A DNA stretch of 64,000 nucleotides, taken from the NCBI RefSeq assembly GCF_022682495.2, contig NC_071393.1, forward strand, positions 95,159,010 through 95,223,009, written 5' to 3'. The DNA comes from Desmodus rotundus. Taxonomy: Eukaryota > Chordata > Mammalia > Chiroptera > Phyllostomidae. The notes under the pieces were generated by a model. It searched no databases. It saw only the letters and a list, made by a program, of their open reading frames with translations, and was not told the origin of the DNA. A program made the position numbers and the translations under genes. Positions 32,046-42,334 of this stretch are shown one piece after another. Within the stretch, counting starts at the first letter, position 1. Every line of letters starts with the position of its first letter.

Positions 32046-32116
32046 AGACAGGAAGGAAGGAAGGGAGGGAGGGAGGGAGGGAGGAAGAGAGGAAGGAAGA
32101 AGAAAAGAAAAGAGGA
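32046..32116. repeat. (GGAA/GGGA)n purine tract
   Basis: Seventy bases of pure purine built from GGAAG, GGGA and GAAAA units. Mirror symmetry means it could form a triplex. Confidence 0.9.
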
Positions 32117-32119
32117 TAA

Positions 32120-32640
32120 GATATAAGAGGAAAGAACGGAATAGTCTAGAAAGTATGTCTGTATCTTGAGATTACAGAAGCGGCTAGTCTCCAGAGCAGG
32201 CAATAAAAGCAGATGGCATCACCGGTATAGACACAGATCTGGGTAGCTATCCCTCTTGCACTGAACCACAGAAGAAAGAGTAAATGCCACCAATGCCGTC
32301 TTGATAAAATACACCCAAAATTCCAACATGAATGGCCCCTTGCCCCTGGACAAGATTCATGCTCAGACTGTGACTGTTCCTCTGATGGGTGGCTGACCTC
32401 TGGACCTTTAGATTATTTTGTAAAACGTGATGATTCTCTCTCTGCCCATTCATTCAATAAAAGTATCGAGATTCACAGGCCAAGGATGAAGCTCATATAA
32501 AGTTCATATTCTTGAGCTAATGCAGCTTTCAATTATGCTCACCCATTTTAAACTGTAAAAGATGTAATGTTAATCAAACATTTAATCTGCAAGTGTTTTC
32601 CTTCTTAAATGTCATGTACAAGGAGCTGTTCAGACGTGAG
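32120..32640. other. Unique A/T-rich sequence, nothing recognised
   Basis: No repeat is recognised. The right part (32440-32600) contains AATTATGCTCACCCATTTTA and GTAATGTTAATCAAACATTT and leads into the CpG cluster. Confidence 0.35.
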
Positions 32641-32645
32641 CCACA

Positions 32646-32750
32646 ACGGAATCGCAGGAGGGAGCCGCGTTGGGTGGCGCGTACTCACGCTGGTGCGTGC
32701 GGGCGAGGAGGAAAGCCGCGGTCTCTCCCGATGCTCTGTGAACGTCTCCG
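32646..32750. promoter_or_regulatory. Small CpG cluster, candidate promoter or enhancer
   Basis: Fifteen CpG dinucleotides fall within about 105 bp (for example GGAGCCGCGTTGGGTGGCGC and GTGCGTGCGGGCGAGG). The surrounding sequence is CpG-poor and A/T-rich and carries no recognised repeat. It is too short for a formal CpG island. An overlapping 104-codon frame (32609-32923) has no recognised motif. Confidence 0.4.
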
Positions 32751-32759
32751 CCTCTCAGA

Positions 32760-33195
32760 ACATGGAGCATTTGGAAAACAAACCGGTGCTACTTAGAATG
32801 TTTGGTAACATTCCGTCTCAACTCAATTTCCACAGTAAATATCTTGCCCCTGAAGCAAGCTCTGTGATTCAAGGGCCAAGTAAATGTAAGGGACCGATTT
32901 GTTGTTCAATTGCTAGTTATTAAATCACCACGGTGGAGGCCTCACATGGCCACGTTGCTTAGGTTTTAAATACAGAACAGCTTCACTATGATTTGGGATG
33001 CTCTTGGGGGCGGGGGGGCAGGGTTCTACCTCTTTCCTAGAGATTGCTTGCGATTAAAAAGGAGCCCCAAACTCCAGAAACGGGACGGGACTTTATGGTC
33101 ACCAGAAGGTGTTGCCAGTTGCAGGAGGGTGTGATTGCATGACACAGGGCTAAAGGCTTCTGGGAAGCACGGAGGCACCTATCAGGTGATTCGGG
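32760..33195. other. Unique sequence, nothing recognised
   Basis: Repeat-free to the eye, with a G-rich run at 33008-33018. No exon is recognised. Confidence 0.35.
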
Positions 33196-33199
33196 CCCT

Positions 33200-33362
33200 T
33201 AGTACTCAAAATGTGGTCCTAGACCAGCAGCATCGGCCTCACACAGAAAGGCAGGATTCCAGGCCCCAAACTCCACCCCCTCCCTGGCTACTAAATCAGA
33301 ATCTGCACTTTAACAAGATCCCCAGGGGATTCGTGTGCCCATTACAATGTGAGAAGCCCTGG
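33200..33362 (+). mobile_element. MER5-type hAT-Charlie element
   Basis: ACTCAAAATGTGGTCCTAGA, CCAGCAGCATCGGCCTCACA, ACTAAATCAGAATCTGCACT and the end GTGAGAAGCCCTGG give plus-strand MER5A over nearly its full length. Confidence 0.87.
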
Positions 33363-33479
33363 TCTAGTTACTGACCCGCTGAACCTCTTCATTGTTGAAG
33401 TCTCTGACCACGTCATCTTTTTTGCTCTTCTGGGTGGGAGGAGAAGAGAGAGCAGCTATGGACTGGTCAATGGGAAGAG

Positions 33480-33640
33480 GCAGCAGAACCTAACCTTCTG
33501 AGTCTCATTTTTCCCACCTGTAAAATGGGAGGTCAAGATAAGGGTCCCACTCAGAGGTGCTGGGCAGGTCACAAACAAGGTGGATTTAGTGTCCAGGCCT
33601 TTGCTCGAGGCAGAGTAAGTGCTCAGTAGGTATTAGTTCC
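33480..33640 (+). mobile_element. MIR fragment
   Basis: TCTGAGTCTCATTTTTCCCA, CCTGTAAAATGGGAGGTCAA and AGTAAGTGCTCAGTAGGTAT define the 3' half of a MIR. Confidence 0.8.
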
Positions 33641-33844
33641 CTGCCTACGTGAACCCCACATACCCAGCCTGCCCTTATCTTGAGCACTAGGCCTATATCT
33701 CCTGATTCAGGCAAAGGAGGCTTTATTTCCTAGGAAGAAAGAAAGTAAAAGCCAGAGAAATATAAGGGACTGATGCTATACGGCTGCAGGTACCAATGAC
33801 ACAGGAAGGTAAGTTCTACCAGGAGATACCACTTACCAATAAGG

Positions 33845-34010
33845 GGAACAGTTTAAAGAACCAGCCAGGGCTTAGGACACTGGGGCTCCAGACCTGACTT
33901 AACCAGCAACTTCCTGGGTGACTGGGCCTCAGTTTCCCCACATGTGCCATGGAGAGGGTAGAAGTCATCACCTCCAAGAGTCCTCCTAACCCTATCATTC
34001 TCTGATTCTG
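33845..34010 (+). mobile_element. MIR SINE
   Basis: TGACTTAACCAGCAACTTCC, GGGTGACTGGGCCTCAGTTT and CCCCACATGTGCCATGGAGA are in MIR order. Confidence 0.75.
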
Positions 34011-34349
34011 CTCAGAGATGGAGGGAACAGCTCTCGCCAAGCTGCATGCAGACTTTGCTCACTGGGAAAATTAATTCAGTCCTCAATGTTGCAGTCTATA
34101 AATTACTGGCCAATCTGTTTCGGAAACATTAAGGGAACATTTATAAATTGCATCTTCCATTCAATGCTGCGGAGGAAAGATCTTGGGGCCTTCAGATGTT
34201 TATCTTACTTAAAGCCCCAGCTAGAATCAATCTTCCCAGCCTTCACAGGTGAGAACAACATCATTTCTGGGGGGACGGGAGGGTGGGCGTTGCGGAGACT
34301 GTATGTCAGGCTGACTCTCCCCTCTCTTTCCCTCATGCCCTGTTCTTGA

Positions 34350-35500
34350 CAATTCACTTCCCCAAATTCAAACGGAGACTTTGAGTGCAGCAGCGTGAGG
34401 GTGGGGAGGGCAGTGGTGACAGGAGACTGGAATGGTCACATCCTGCTGATCAGCTCTCACCGGGCAGAGGGTAGCTGTGCCGGCCCGGGGCCCTGAGAAC
34501 AAGCCGAGAAGTTAAGCTGTCTTCTGTAGTAATTGATTTTGACAGCATAACAAGTTAATTCGTCACTGTTTTGCAACCTATTTGAGAATCCATGGGTAAG
34601 CAGAGTCCCACAGGACAGCTTGTAATCGCTTGTACACTCAGATTAGGTCTCCCAGTTAAATACGGTTGCTATCAGGTACAGCTGGGCTCCTCCCAGTGAC
34701 GGCAAATGTGCTGCTTTCACCTTCTCTATTACGTCAAGGACATGCTCTGGCGAGAGGTGATGCAAGTGAATGAAGGCCAAGTTGTAGGCAACGTGATTAC
34801 AGAGCAATCATGCTAATTGGAAATGCCTTTATGGGGGGGATGAAAGGCCGATCAAGTGCCGCGTCCCTTAAATACACCATCTTGTCTTCTCACAGTGGCT
34901 GTGATTATGTTTAGGCTCACTGACGAGCCATCATGAAAAACGGAAATAAACTAGGATAAAAAGACTTGTTCCAGGGCTAGCTCCTTGAGCAGAATTAATA
35001 CCTGAACTAAACCCCCTTCCAGCTGGGTCTTCCGAATACTTTATTACAATAGTTTATCAGGAATAGTTATTTTAATACCAGGCCATAAAGACGATATCAG
35101 GTGGCAGCTTTATTTCCCAGGAGTTAAATATTAATTGCCACACAAAAGGAATATAAAAATGACATGGGGAACAAATATTCCAGCTTCCTGCAAAGTGAAA
35201 AGAATTCTTTAATATGAGCATCTCCACAATAGGGTGCACACTGAGGCTTAATTAAAATGCACAATTATTCCACGACGTTTTTTCTTCTTGGTGGCTTCAG
35301 TGAGATGGGCTCACAGATGGAAGCCGGGGCCACGTCCCTGCAAGATGGGCTGACAGCTCGCGATAAAGCACTGCCTCTGAGCAATATAATAAGACAACCG
35401 CAATAAACAGATAATATTGGAATATAGGCTGTGAGGAAGGCAAATGCAACTTTACCTAAGAGCCTTAAAATACTTTAACTACCATTTCAATCAAGCCTGG
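34350..35500. promoter_or_regulatory. Repeat-free stretch, candidate enhancer cluster
   Basis: About 1.15 kb without any repeat I can recognise, in a window otherwise full of MIR and L2. It is A/T-rich with clustered transcription-factor-like words: TAATTGATTTTGACAGC, TATTACGTCAAGGA (CRE-like), CAATCATGCTAATTGGAAAT, GGCTTAATTAAAATGCACAA and GATAATATTGG. No open frame of note is present. The pattern resembles conserved non-coding elements near developmental genes, but conservation cannot be judged from one sequence. Confidence 0.4.
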
Positions 35501-37235
35501 AAGTTTGAAATATGGCACGAAACACACTTCTTTGAGAAGCTGTTTTCTTCCCACCCCCAGAACTAATAAATCCAAAAGGCAGACTTGGGCTGAGACCAGC
35601 AGGAGTTGAGGACAGCAGGCCTGGGAGCCACTGGAAAGATCCCTCCATGGAGTTAAGGGGCAGCTTTCGGTGAGGCTCTGGGGGCTCCTGTGCCACCAGG
35701 CAGAGGCAGGTTTGGGGCACAGTTTGCAAGGCTCAGACACTCCACTTATGCACCTACTCCAAACTCCCTGCACCTGCCACAGCTCCAGAGGCCCAGAGGA
35801 AGGGAGAAAAGTGCCTCTGGGTGCCCCAGCCCGGCACCCTCTCTGCGGAAGGAGTCACTGTGTCCTGTCCCTTCCTTCTGGAGTGACCCTATTCTATTCC
35901 ATTGCAAGTCTCACCCCACCCCCAACCCTTTCAGGAAAGAGGAGATAGTGCTGCCTCCTTTGATTACACGCAATGCTGTTGTTCAGCTGGTATATGTCAG
36001 TCTGTCTGTTCCAGTGACTAAAATTCTGCACTATTTCCATATTTGTCAATAAAGAGTCATTTCCCTGAGCTCTGAGTCCCTCTCCCACTGCTCCAGGCAT
36101 CCTGACCTCTTCACTGGGACCTCCCCTCACCCTTCCAGGACTTCTAACCACACAGGAATGAAAGGGTTCATTCTGGCCTCAGCTTGGGGTCTGAGAGTGG
36201 GTAGGTCAGTACCCCTCACCACATACACATATATTTCCAACATCACTCCTCGTTACCTTGGAGGAGCCTGCTCTGGACCTGGCCCCACTTAGAAACCATC
36301 CTTCCAAGCCCCTAACGCACAAGGAGGGCCAGTGGGTGGCACAGCCAGGGCAGACATGGGCCAGCTGAACCCCACCCCCGCCCATGCTCACCAGCAGGAG
36401 TCCTCCTCCAGCTCTCACCTGAGCCTCCCAGGCACCAGCTTCTCTGTCTCAGTCCTGACAGCCTCCTGTGAATCCCACTGCCCCTTGGCCCAGCCCTTGG
36501 TGTTCCTGCCGAGGAGGACAGTGCCCTGCTCAGCAGGTCCTCTTTCTGCTAATTGGGTTTTAATGTTGCTGGGCAGAGGGGGCAGGGGCTCATCTGCCCC
36601 CATGTTTGGCCCCCATCCAGGTGGGTCGTTGGGAAAAGCAGGAGTTCGGCCTAATGAGCAACACCTGCAGCCCTCCGGGCCCACTTGCTCTGGCTCAGCA
36701 GAGCCCCTCACCTTCCCGCCCTGCCCAGGTCCAGAGACCTTCACAGGACTGGCAAACCACTCGCTCCAGTCTCTAAAGTCAGAACATGAGTTGTGCAGGC
36801 TCAGGTGAGGCAGAGATTAGTCAAGACCAGGGGAGGACCCGTAGGCTGGCCAGCCTTTGAGAAATGCTAGGGACTCCCTGGCCTGCACTGTGTGTGTGTG
36901 ACAGAGCTGCTCCTTCTGGAAGCTGGGCTCCTGAGCAGGGAGCTAATGTGCTGATTTATTTACCCAATTATAGTAAAACAAACAAGCTGGAAAGTAAGGC
37001 GGATCTATGCTCTTGTTCAGAATGCAACCACACCCCCCTGCTTGGGCTCTTGAGGACTGGACAGCAGAGAAAGACAGGCAAGGATCCCAGTGGGACCTGG
37101 GAAGAGACAGGGGGAGGAACAGGCACTCATTAAGGCCCCAGCCAACCACTATTTCTTCCCTCTCAAACTCATCTTGATGCCCGGTGCACAGGCTACTTAA
37201 AACTGCCCCCCAGTCCTGAAGGACTCTAAGCAGTC
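35500..37235. other. Unique sequence, nothing recognised
   Basis: GC-rich with overlapping frames on both strands, the longest being 158 codons at 36332-36808. None has a recognisable motif. A candidate AATAAA occurs at 36048-36053 after an A/T-rich segment. Confidence 0.4.
36048..36053 (+). promoter_or_regulatory. Candidate polyadenylation signal
   Basis: AATAAA lies in ATATTTGTCAATAAAGAGTC, preceded by about 100 bases of UTR-like sequence. No exon upstream is recognised, so this is weak. Confidence 0.2.
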
Positions 37236-37239
37236 CAGC

Positions 37240-37535
37240 TTCCACACCTTTGCTTGCACAGAACCCCCCATCACCTTCTTTCTACAGGACCTGTGGAGAC
37301 TGATTTCCTCCTTCACCCATTTCAAATGCCACTTCCTCTGTGGACTGTGTCCTCCAGGCGAACAACCCTGTTCTCTGGGGCCTCAAGGCACTCTCCTGCC
37401 ACAAGCTTTGGTCCCTTGGTTATTTGGGCATGTCTGTCCCTCCTCTAGATCATGAGCTCCCTGAGGAAAGACAGTACCTATTCATTCATCTTAGTGTCCT
37501 TGGTGCCTAGCACATTGGGTAAGTGGTAAAGACTT
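37240..37535 (+). mobile_element. L2 LINE 3' end
   Basis: TTCAAATGCCACTTCCTCTG, AGATCATGAGCTCCCTGAGG and GTGTCCTTGGTGCCTAGCAC follow the plus-strand L2 3' end. Confidence 0.85.
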
Positions 37536-37539
37536 GTGG

Positions 37540-38005
37540 AATAGAATGTGGACACAACCTAGGCATTATTAGAGAGAGACAAATAACAGTTAAACAGAGA
37601 CAACACCTCAGGGGACAGAGAGCCCCTGGGGCCCAGGCCCTTTGGCAGGAAGCAGCTGGCTTATACCTGGCTTGGACAAGCCTACCTGTTGGTGCCCAGG
37701 GCCTATGGCGCTGCTTGCAGTTCCCCTGGAAGAGGTGGGGGTTGGAGAGCAGATTGGAGGAAGCAGAGAGCCCCCAGTCAGGGCCAGGAGTAAAAGATGG
37801 GGAGTCCAGGGAGTCGGGGGTAGAGCTAGACACAGAGACTGGGGCCTCAGGAGGGACTAAAGGATGTGACTTATGGCATTTTACTGAATCGTGGTGACTA
37901 AAGGCTGCTTTCCCACGGCCCCTGAAACCTTGGGAAAGGACCAAGGGGTTAAGGCTTGACTATGCTCAGAAGACCAGGGAAACCAGAGCTGGCACTCCTG
38001 TGTTA
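37540..38005. other. Unique sequence, nothing recognised
   Basis: Frames of about 125-145 codons overlap on opposite strands here and lack motifs. No repeat is recognised. Confidence 0.4.
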
Positions 38006-38009
38006 CATC

Positions 38010-38445
38010 AGGACACATATAAAACTCCTTTCTGCTAGTGTGCACTTGAAAGACTTCTCCCTCGCTGGCATGAAGAAGTAATTTGCCATGTTGTGAGAAG
38101 GATTATGGAAAAGGCACATGGCCATGAACTGTGGGTGGCCTCCAGGAGTTGAGAGCAGCTCCCAAATGGTAGACAGCAGGAGAATAGGGCTTCAGTTTTA
38201 TGGCTGCAAGGAGAGGAATTCTGCAACAACGAGAGGAAGCTTGAAAGCAGATCTTCCCTAGCTGAGCCCCTGATGGGAACGTGACCCACTGACATCTTGC
38301 TTTTAGCCTTGTGAGACCTCGAGGAGAGGACCCAGCTAAATCACGCCCAAATTCCTGACCCACAGAAACTATGGGGAGACAAATTTCTGTTGCTTTAAGC
38401 CATTAAATTTGTGATAATTTGTTATGCATTGATAGAAAACAAAAT
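38010..38445 (+). mobile_element. MLT1-like LTR (ERVL-MaLR), solo
   Basis: The 3' part is diagnostic: GCCTTGTGAGACCTCGAGGA, CCTGACCCACAGAAACTATG, TTGCTTTAAGCCATTAAATT and GTGATAATTTGTTATGCATT, ending near ATAGAAAACAAAATAAG. The 5' half is diverged and its start is approximate. It is a solo LTR without viral genes. Confidence 0.75.
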
Positions 38446-38449
38446 AAGA

Positions 38450-38604
38450 TGAGAGAGCAAGCTATGCAGGTATTTAGGGGAAGACAGTTCCAGGCTGAAG
38501 GCACAGCCAGCACAAAGCCCCCAAGGCAGGAATGGATTCCCATGAAGGTCAGAATGGCAAGGGGACAATTGTAGAAGATGTGAATTTTAAAAATACAATC
38601 TACA
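38450..38604 (-). mobile_element. L2 fragment split by HAL1
   Basis: GACAGTTCCAGGCTGAAGGC, ACAGCCAGCACAAAGCCCCC and GAAGGTCAGAATGGCAAGGG match the mid-region of minus-strand L2. The HAL1 insertion begins at 38605, within or directly after this copy. Confidence 0.6.
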
Positions 38605-40641
38605 GACTTCGGGTCAAGATGGAGGAGTAGGTAAACACATCTCGGTTCCTGGCAAAACTACAGAAAAAATTATACCAAACAAATATCACCCAGAACCTTT
38701 AGAAAATTGAGCTGTATGGAAGTACAACAACCAAGGATTTAAAGATGCCATATTCATCCAGATGGGTAGGAGGGGCAGAGAGGCATGGAGAGATGCAGTG
38801 TGGCACAGAGAGGTGGCAGAACGGGCAGTCCCACATTCACATGTGGTGGATAAAAAACAGGAGGGATACCTCAGGAGTGAGGGATCCCAGCCCCAGGGCA
38901 GACCACACAGTCCAGGGTTCCAGTGCCAGAAAGATAAATCCCCCTAACTTATGTCTGTAAAAACCAGTGGGGGGTTGGGGCAGCAGAATAAACTGCTGGA
39001 TTTTCTGGAGACTCCTCTTAAAGGACCCACACAGACTTAGGACTGACCCACCCCCTCTGGGATTCAGCACCAGAGAAACAGCTGGAAGAGCAGCAGTCAC
39101 ACATGGGGAGAAAGTGAAGTGACTGGAAACAGGATGAGTGCTGGGAGACAGCTTCCTCCCAGGCAAACCTCCAGAAGCCAGGCAGTGGCACCATCCCCTC
39201 TCTGAGTTCTCCTTCAACACAGGGCCACAAAGCAGTGAAGAGGGTTGCCCTGCCCTGGCAATTACCTAAGGCTCCATCCCACACAATTACAGGTATCTTT
39301 TCTACAACATGCCACACTACTAAGACAGTGAGTCAAAGCAGCTCTACCTAATACACAGAAACAAAGACAAGGAGGCTGCCAAATTGAGAAGACAAAGAAA
39401 TATGGCCCAAATGGAAGAACAGAAAAAACCATGCAGAAAAAGAACAAAACAAAATGGAGATAACCAACCTATCAGATGCAGAGTTCAAAACACTGGTGAT
39501 CAGGATGCTCAAAGAACTCATTGAGTACGGCACCAGCATAAAAAAGATGCAGGCAGAAATGAAGGTTGCATTAAGTGAAATAAAGAAAAATCTACACGGA
39601 ACCAACAGTGAAGGGGATAAAGCTGAGAATCAAATCAACTATTTGGAACATAACGAAGAAAAAAGCATTCAATCAGAACAGCAGGAAATAAAAAGAACTC
39701 ACAAAAACAAGGAAAGTCTAAGGAGCCTCTGGGACATCTCCAAATGTGCCAACATCTAAATCACAGGGGTGCCTGAAGGAGAAGATGAAGAGCGCAAGAA
39801 ATTGAAAACTTTTTTGAAAAAATAATGAAAGAAAACTTCCCTAATTTGGTGAATGAAATAGACCTACAAGTCCAGGAAGCACAGAGAGTCCCAAACCAGT
39901 TGGGCCCAAAGAAGGCCACACCAAGACACATTGTAATTCAAATGCCAAAGGTTAAAGATAAAGAGAGAATCTTAAAAGCAGCAAGAGAAAAGCAGAGAGT
40001 TACCTACAAAGGAGTCCCCATGAGACTATCATCTGATTTCCCAAAAGACACTTTGCAGACTAGAAGGGACTGGCAAGAAGTACTCAAAGTGATGAAAAGC
40101 AAGGACCTACACCCAAGATTACTCTATCCAGCAAAGCTATCATTTAGAATGGAAGGGCAGATAAAGTGCTTCCCAGACAAGGTAAGTTAAAGGAGTTCAT
40201 CATTACCAAGCCTGTATTATATGAAATATTAAAAGGACTTCAAGAAAAAGAAGATAAAAACTATGAACACTAAAATGGCAACAAATTTACAACTATCAGT
40301 GACTGAATCTAAAAAACAGACCAAGAAAACAATCAGGACAGGAACAGAATCAGAGATACGAAGATCATTGGAGGGTTAGCAGCTGGGAGGGTAAGAGGAG
40401 AGAATGGGGGGAAATGCTACAGGGATTAAGAAGCATAAATTGGTGGATACAAAATAGACAGGGGTAGGTTAACAGTACAGGAAGTGGAGTAGCCAAAGAA
40501 TTTATATGCATGACCCATGGACATGAACTAGGTTGGGGGGGCATTGCTGGAGGGAATGGGGGTACCATGTGGAGGGGGGACAAAGAGGGGAAAATTGGGA
40601 CAACTGTAATAGCATAATCAATAAATATATATTAAAAAATA
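38605..40641 (+). mobile_element. HAL1 (half-L1) retrotransposon, full length
   Basis: The insertion is about 2.04 kb. It has an L1-type 5' end (GGTCAAGATGGAGGAGTAGG), a roughly 0.85-kb 5' UTR, one ORF1-related frame, and then directly a G-rich 3' UTR (CAGCTGGGAGGGTAAGAGGA) ending in AATCAATAAATATATATT and an A-rich tail. No ORF2 (endonuclease/reverse transcriptase) is present, which defines HAL1: it depends on L1 enzymes. A 15-bp target duplication with one mismatch flanks it (38590-38604 and 40642-40656, core ACAATCTACA). HAL1 elements are known from several mammalian orders, bats included. Confidence 0.9.
39454..40190 (+). pseudogene. L1 ORF1p-like gene of HAL1, inactivated
   Basis: The intact protein is an RNA-binding chaperone that coats L1-type RNA in the cytoplasm. 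The first part (39454-39759) is a charged, coiled-coil-like N-terminal region. It is closed by an in-frame TAA at 39757-39759. A small indel near 39800 then changes frame, and the RNA-recognition and C-terminal part runs 39825-40190. There ERILKAAREKQRVTYKG and LLYPAKLSFRMEGQIKCF are clear ORF1p family blocks. The total is somewhat shorter than a typical L1 ORF1p. The stop and frameshift mean no full protein can be made, although the element is otherwise structurally complete. Confidence 0.88.
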
Positions 40642-40659
40642 AAAACACAATCTACAAAA

Positions 40660-41475
40660 CAACTGGGACAGATATATGTATTCAGAGCAATTGTGATGTC
40701 CCCTGAACCACAGTCGGGTGGCAAAAAGGTGTGCACTCACTGCCCCCAAATTTTACTTTTATTCAAATGCTAGCAAGTTACATTATTTCAAAGCAATAGC
40801 TTTGTATCTAGATAAATTGATACTTTATTTGGAAATACTCCAGGATATACTGGAAGCTTTAAATACCTTTTCTAAGGAGCTTCTGCAGGTTTTGAGTGAA
40901 GAAGAACCTGATCTGACTCCTGTTCTAAAGCCCACACTGGTTGCTGGGTGAAGAACAGGCTGCAGGGTGCTGAGGGTGGACTCCGGGGCCAGCTGGGAGG
41001 TGGCTGCACCAGGCTTAGAAAGCGACGGGAGGCACTGCTGCTGTTCCCTGCCTACCTGCCGGCCCTGGCTGGTCTCTGGTGGGCCCCTGGGCAGCCTGCA
41101 GAGATGGGGGAAATGACACAGCCTGGTCCTCATCTTCCAGCAGCAGAAACTCCAGGCGACAGCTTCTGCCTCTAACCAGGCTGTAAGCCCTCAGGATTGT
41201 GCAGACACCTACAGTGTGCAACGCCTGTCCAAGGGGCCGCAACTTCTCATTTTGGCTTTTCTGTCTGGATGTCTGGGTGAGGAGGACCCCAGGCTGGGCC
41301 TGGGAGAGACACTGAGCTTTCTTAGGGAGTCTTTCTTGATTAATTCCCCCCAAACTGGCATATTCCTCAGCCTGCAAGCTCTCTGCACACTTGGGAGTTC
41401 TCCGTTAAGTCTGCACTAAGTCAGATTGAAACGCAGAGGACAGGGATATTAGTCAGAGTAACACAAACATTTTGG
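40660..41475. other. Unique sequence, nothing recognised
   Basis: Frames of 102 and 120 codons on the minus strand overlap plus-strand frames, with no motif. The first 50 bases may continue the L2 interrupted by HAL1. Confidence 0.4.
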
Positions 41476-41479
41476 AAGA

Positions 41480-41695
41480 ATTCGCTACTTGCCAGACACT
41501 GAGCTGGGAGCAGTTATTTCCCAGGTGAACCCTGTGATCATGTGACTGTCTCCATTTTTTCCCCCCAAGGAAACGGGCTCAGAAAGTCAAGTAACAGGCC
41601 CAACATTGCACAGAAACTCAACGCTGCAGCTGAGATTTGAACCCCATGCGGCTCCAAAGTCCATGTTCAGAGCCCACCACCATGCCAGCCATCTA
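41480..41695 (-). mobile_element. MIR SINE
   Basis: TGCCAGACACTGAGCTGGGA, GAAACGGGCTCAGAAAGTCA, AGTAACAGGCCCAACATTGC and TGAGATTTGAACCCCATGCG match minus-strand MIR over most of its length. Confidence 0.85.
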
Positions 41696-42109
41696 GCACT
41701 TTGATGAAGTAGCGCCACCAGAATAAAGCTCTGTATGAAAGCGTGCCGAACCCCGCCCAACTACCCACTGTTGCTGAGTAATACCGAGTGCAACAGCATT
41801 CCAGTGCAATTAATGAACAAGAACCACGTCTTCAGAGCGTATAGGTTTGTGAAATGACCTCTGTTTTCTTAGGTGCTGTTACTCCATTGTCTTGTAGACG
41901 GGGTGTAGGTGCCTCCATCAGCCTAGGAGCTCTGTGAGTCAGAGCCCTGAGCTTCCGCATCAACCTGGGAGCTACTAGAGGTACCAGGTCTCCACCTCAG
42001 GTCCTTCCCCCTGGGTCGCTCATCAGCCCCGCCTGCCAGGCCCCAGCCACAAGCCCCTACTCACTGGCGCTTGTGTCCACACGGACCCTGCAGGTCTTAG
42101 AAGCTGATA

Positions 42110-42200
42110 TGGACGGGAAGTGAAGCAAACGTGGGTCATGGCGAGGCCGGAGGCGGACAGACGCGCCCCGCATCAGAGCACCTCACCGCCGCGCCACGGC
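42110..42200. promoter_or_regulatory. Small CpG cluster
   Basis: About a dozen CpGs lie in roughly 90 bp (GGCGAGGCCGGAGGCGGACA, GACGCGCCCC, CACCGCCGCGCCACGG) in otherwise CpG-poor sequence. It could mark a promoter, an enhancer or an unmethylated regulatory site. No transcript evidence is available. Confidence 0.35.
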
Positions 42201-42319
42201 ACCTGACTTCTTCTGGCAATTACTGCAAATAGGATTTAAAAATGGAATTTTGCCATATGCCAAATAAGCTAGAAAATAACAGAACATAAACTATGAGTCT
42301 ATTCGTTCTGTGATGGGGG

Positions 42320-42334
42320 CGGGGGGGGGGGGTT
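42320..42334. repeat. G-rich homopolymer tract
   Basis: A run of G in GGGGGCGGGGGGGGGGGGTT, broken once. Length is probably variable. Confidence 0.75.
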
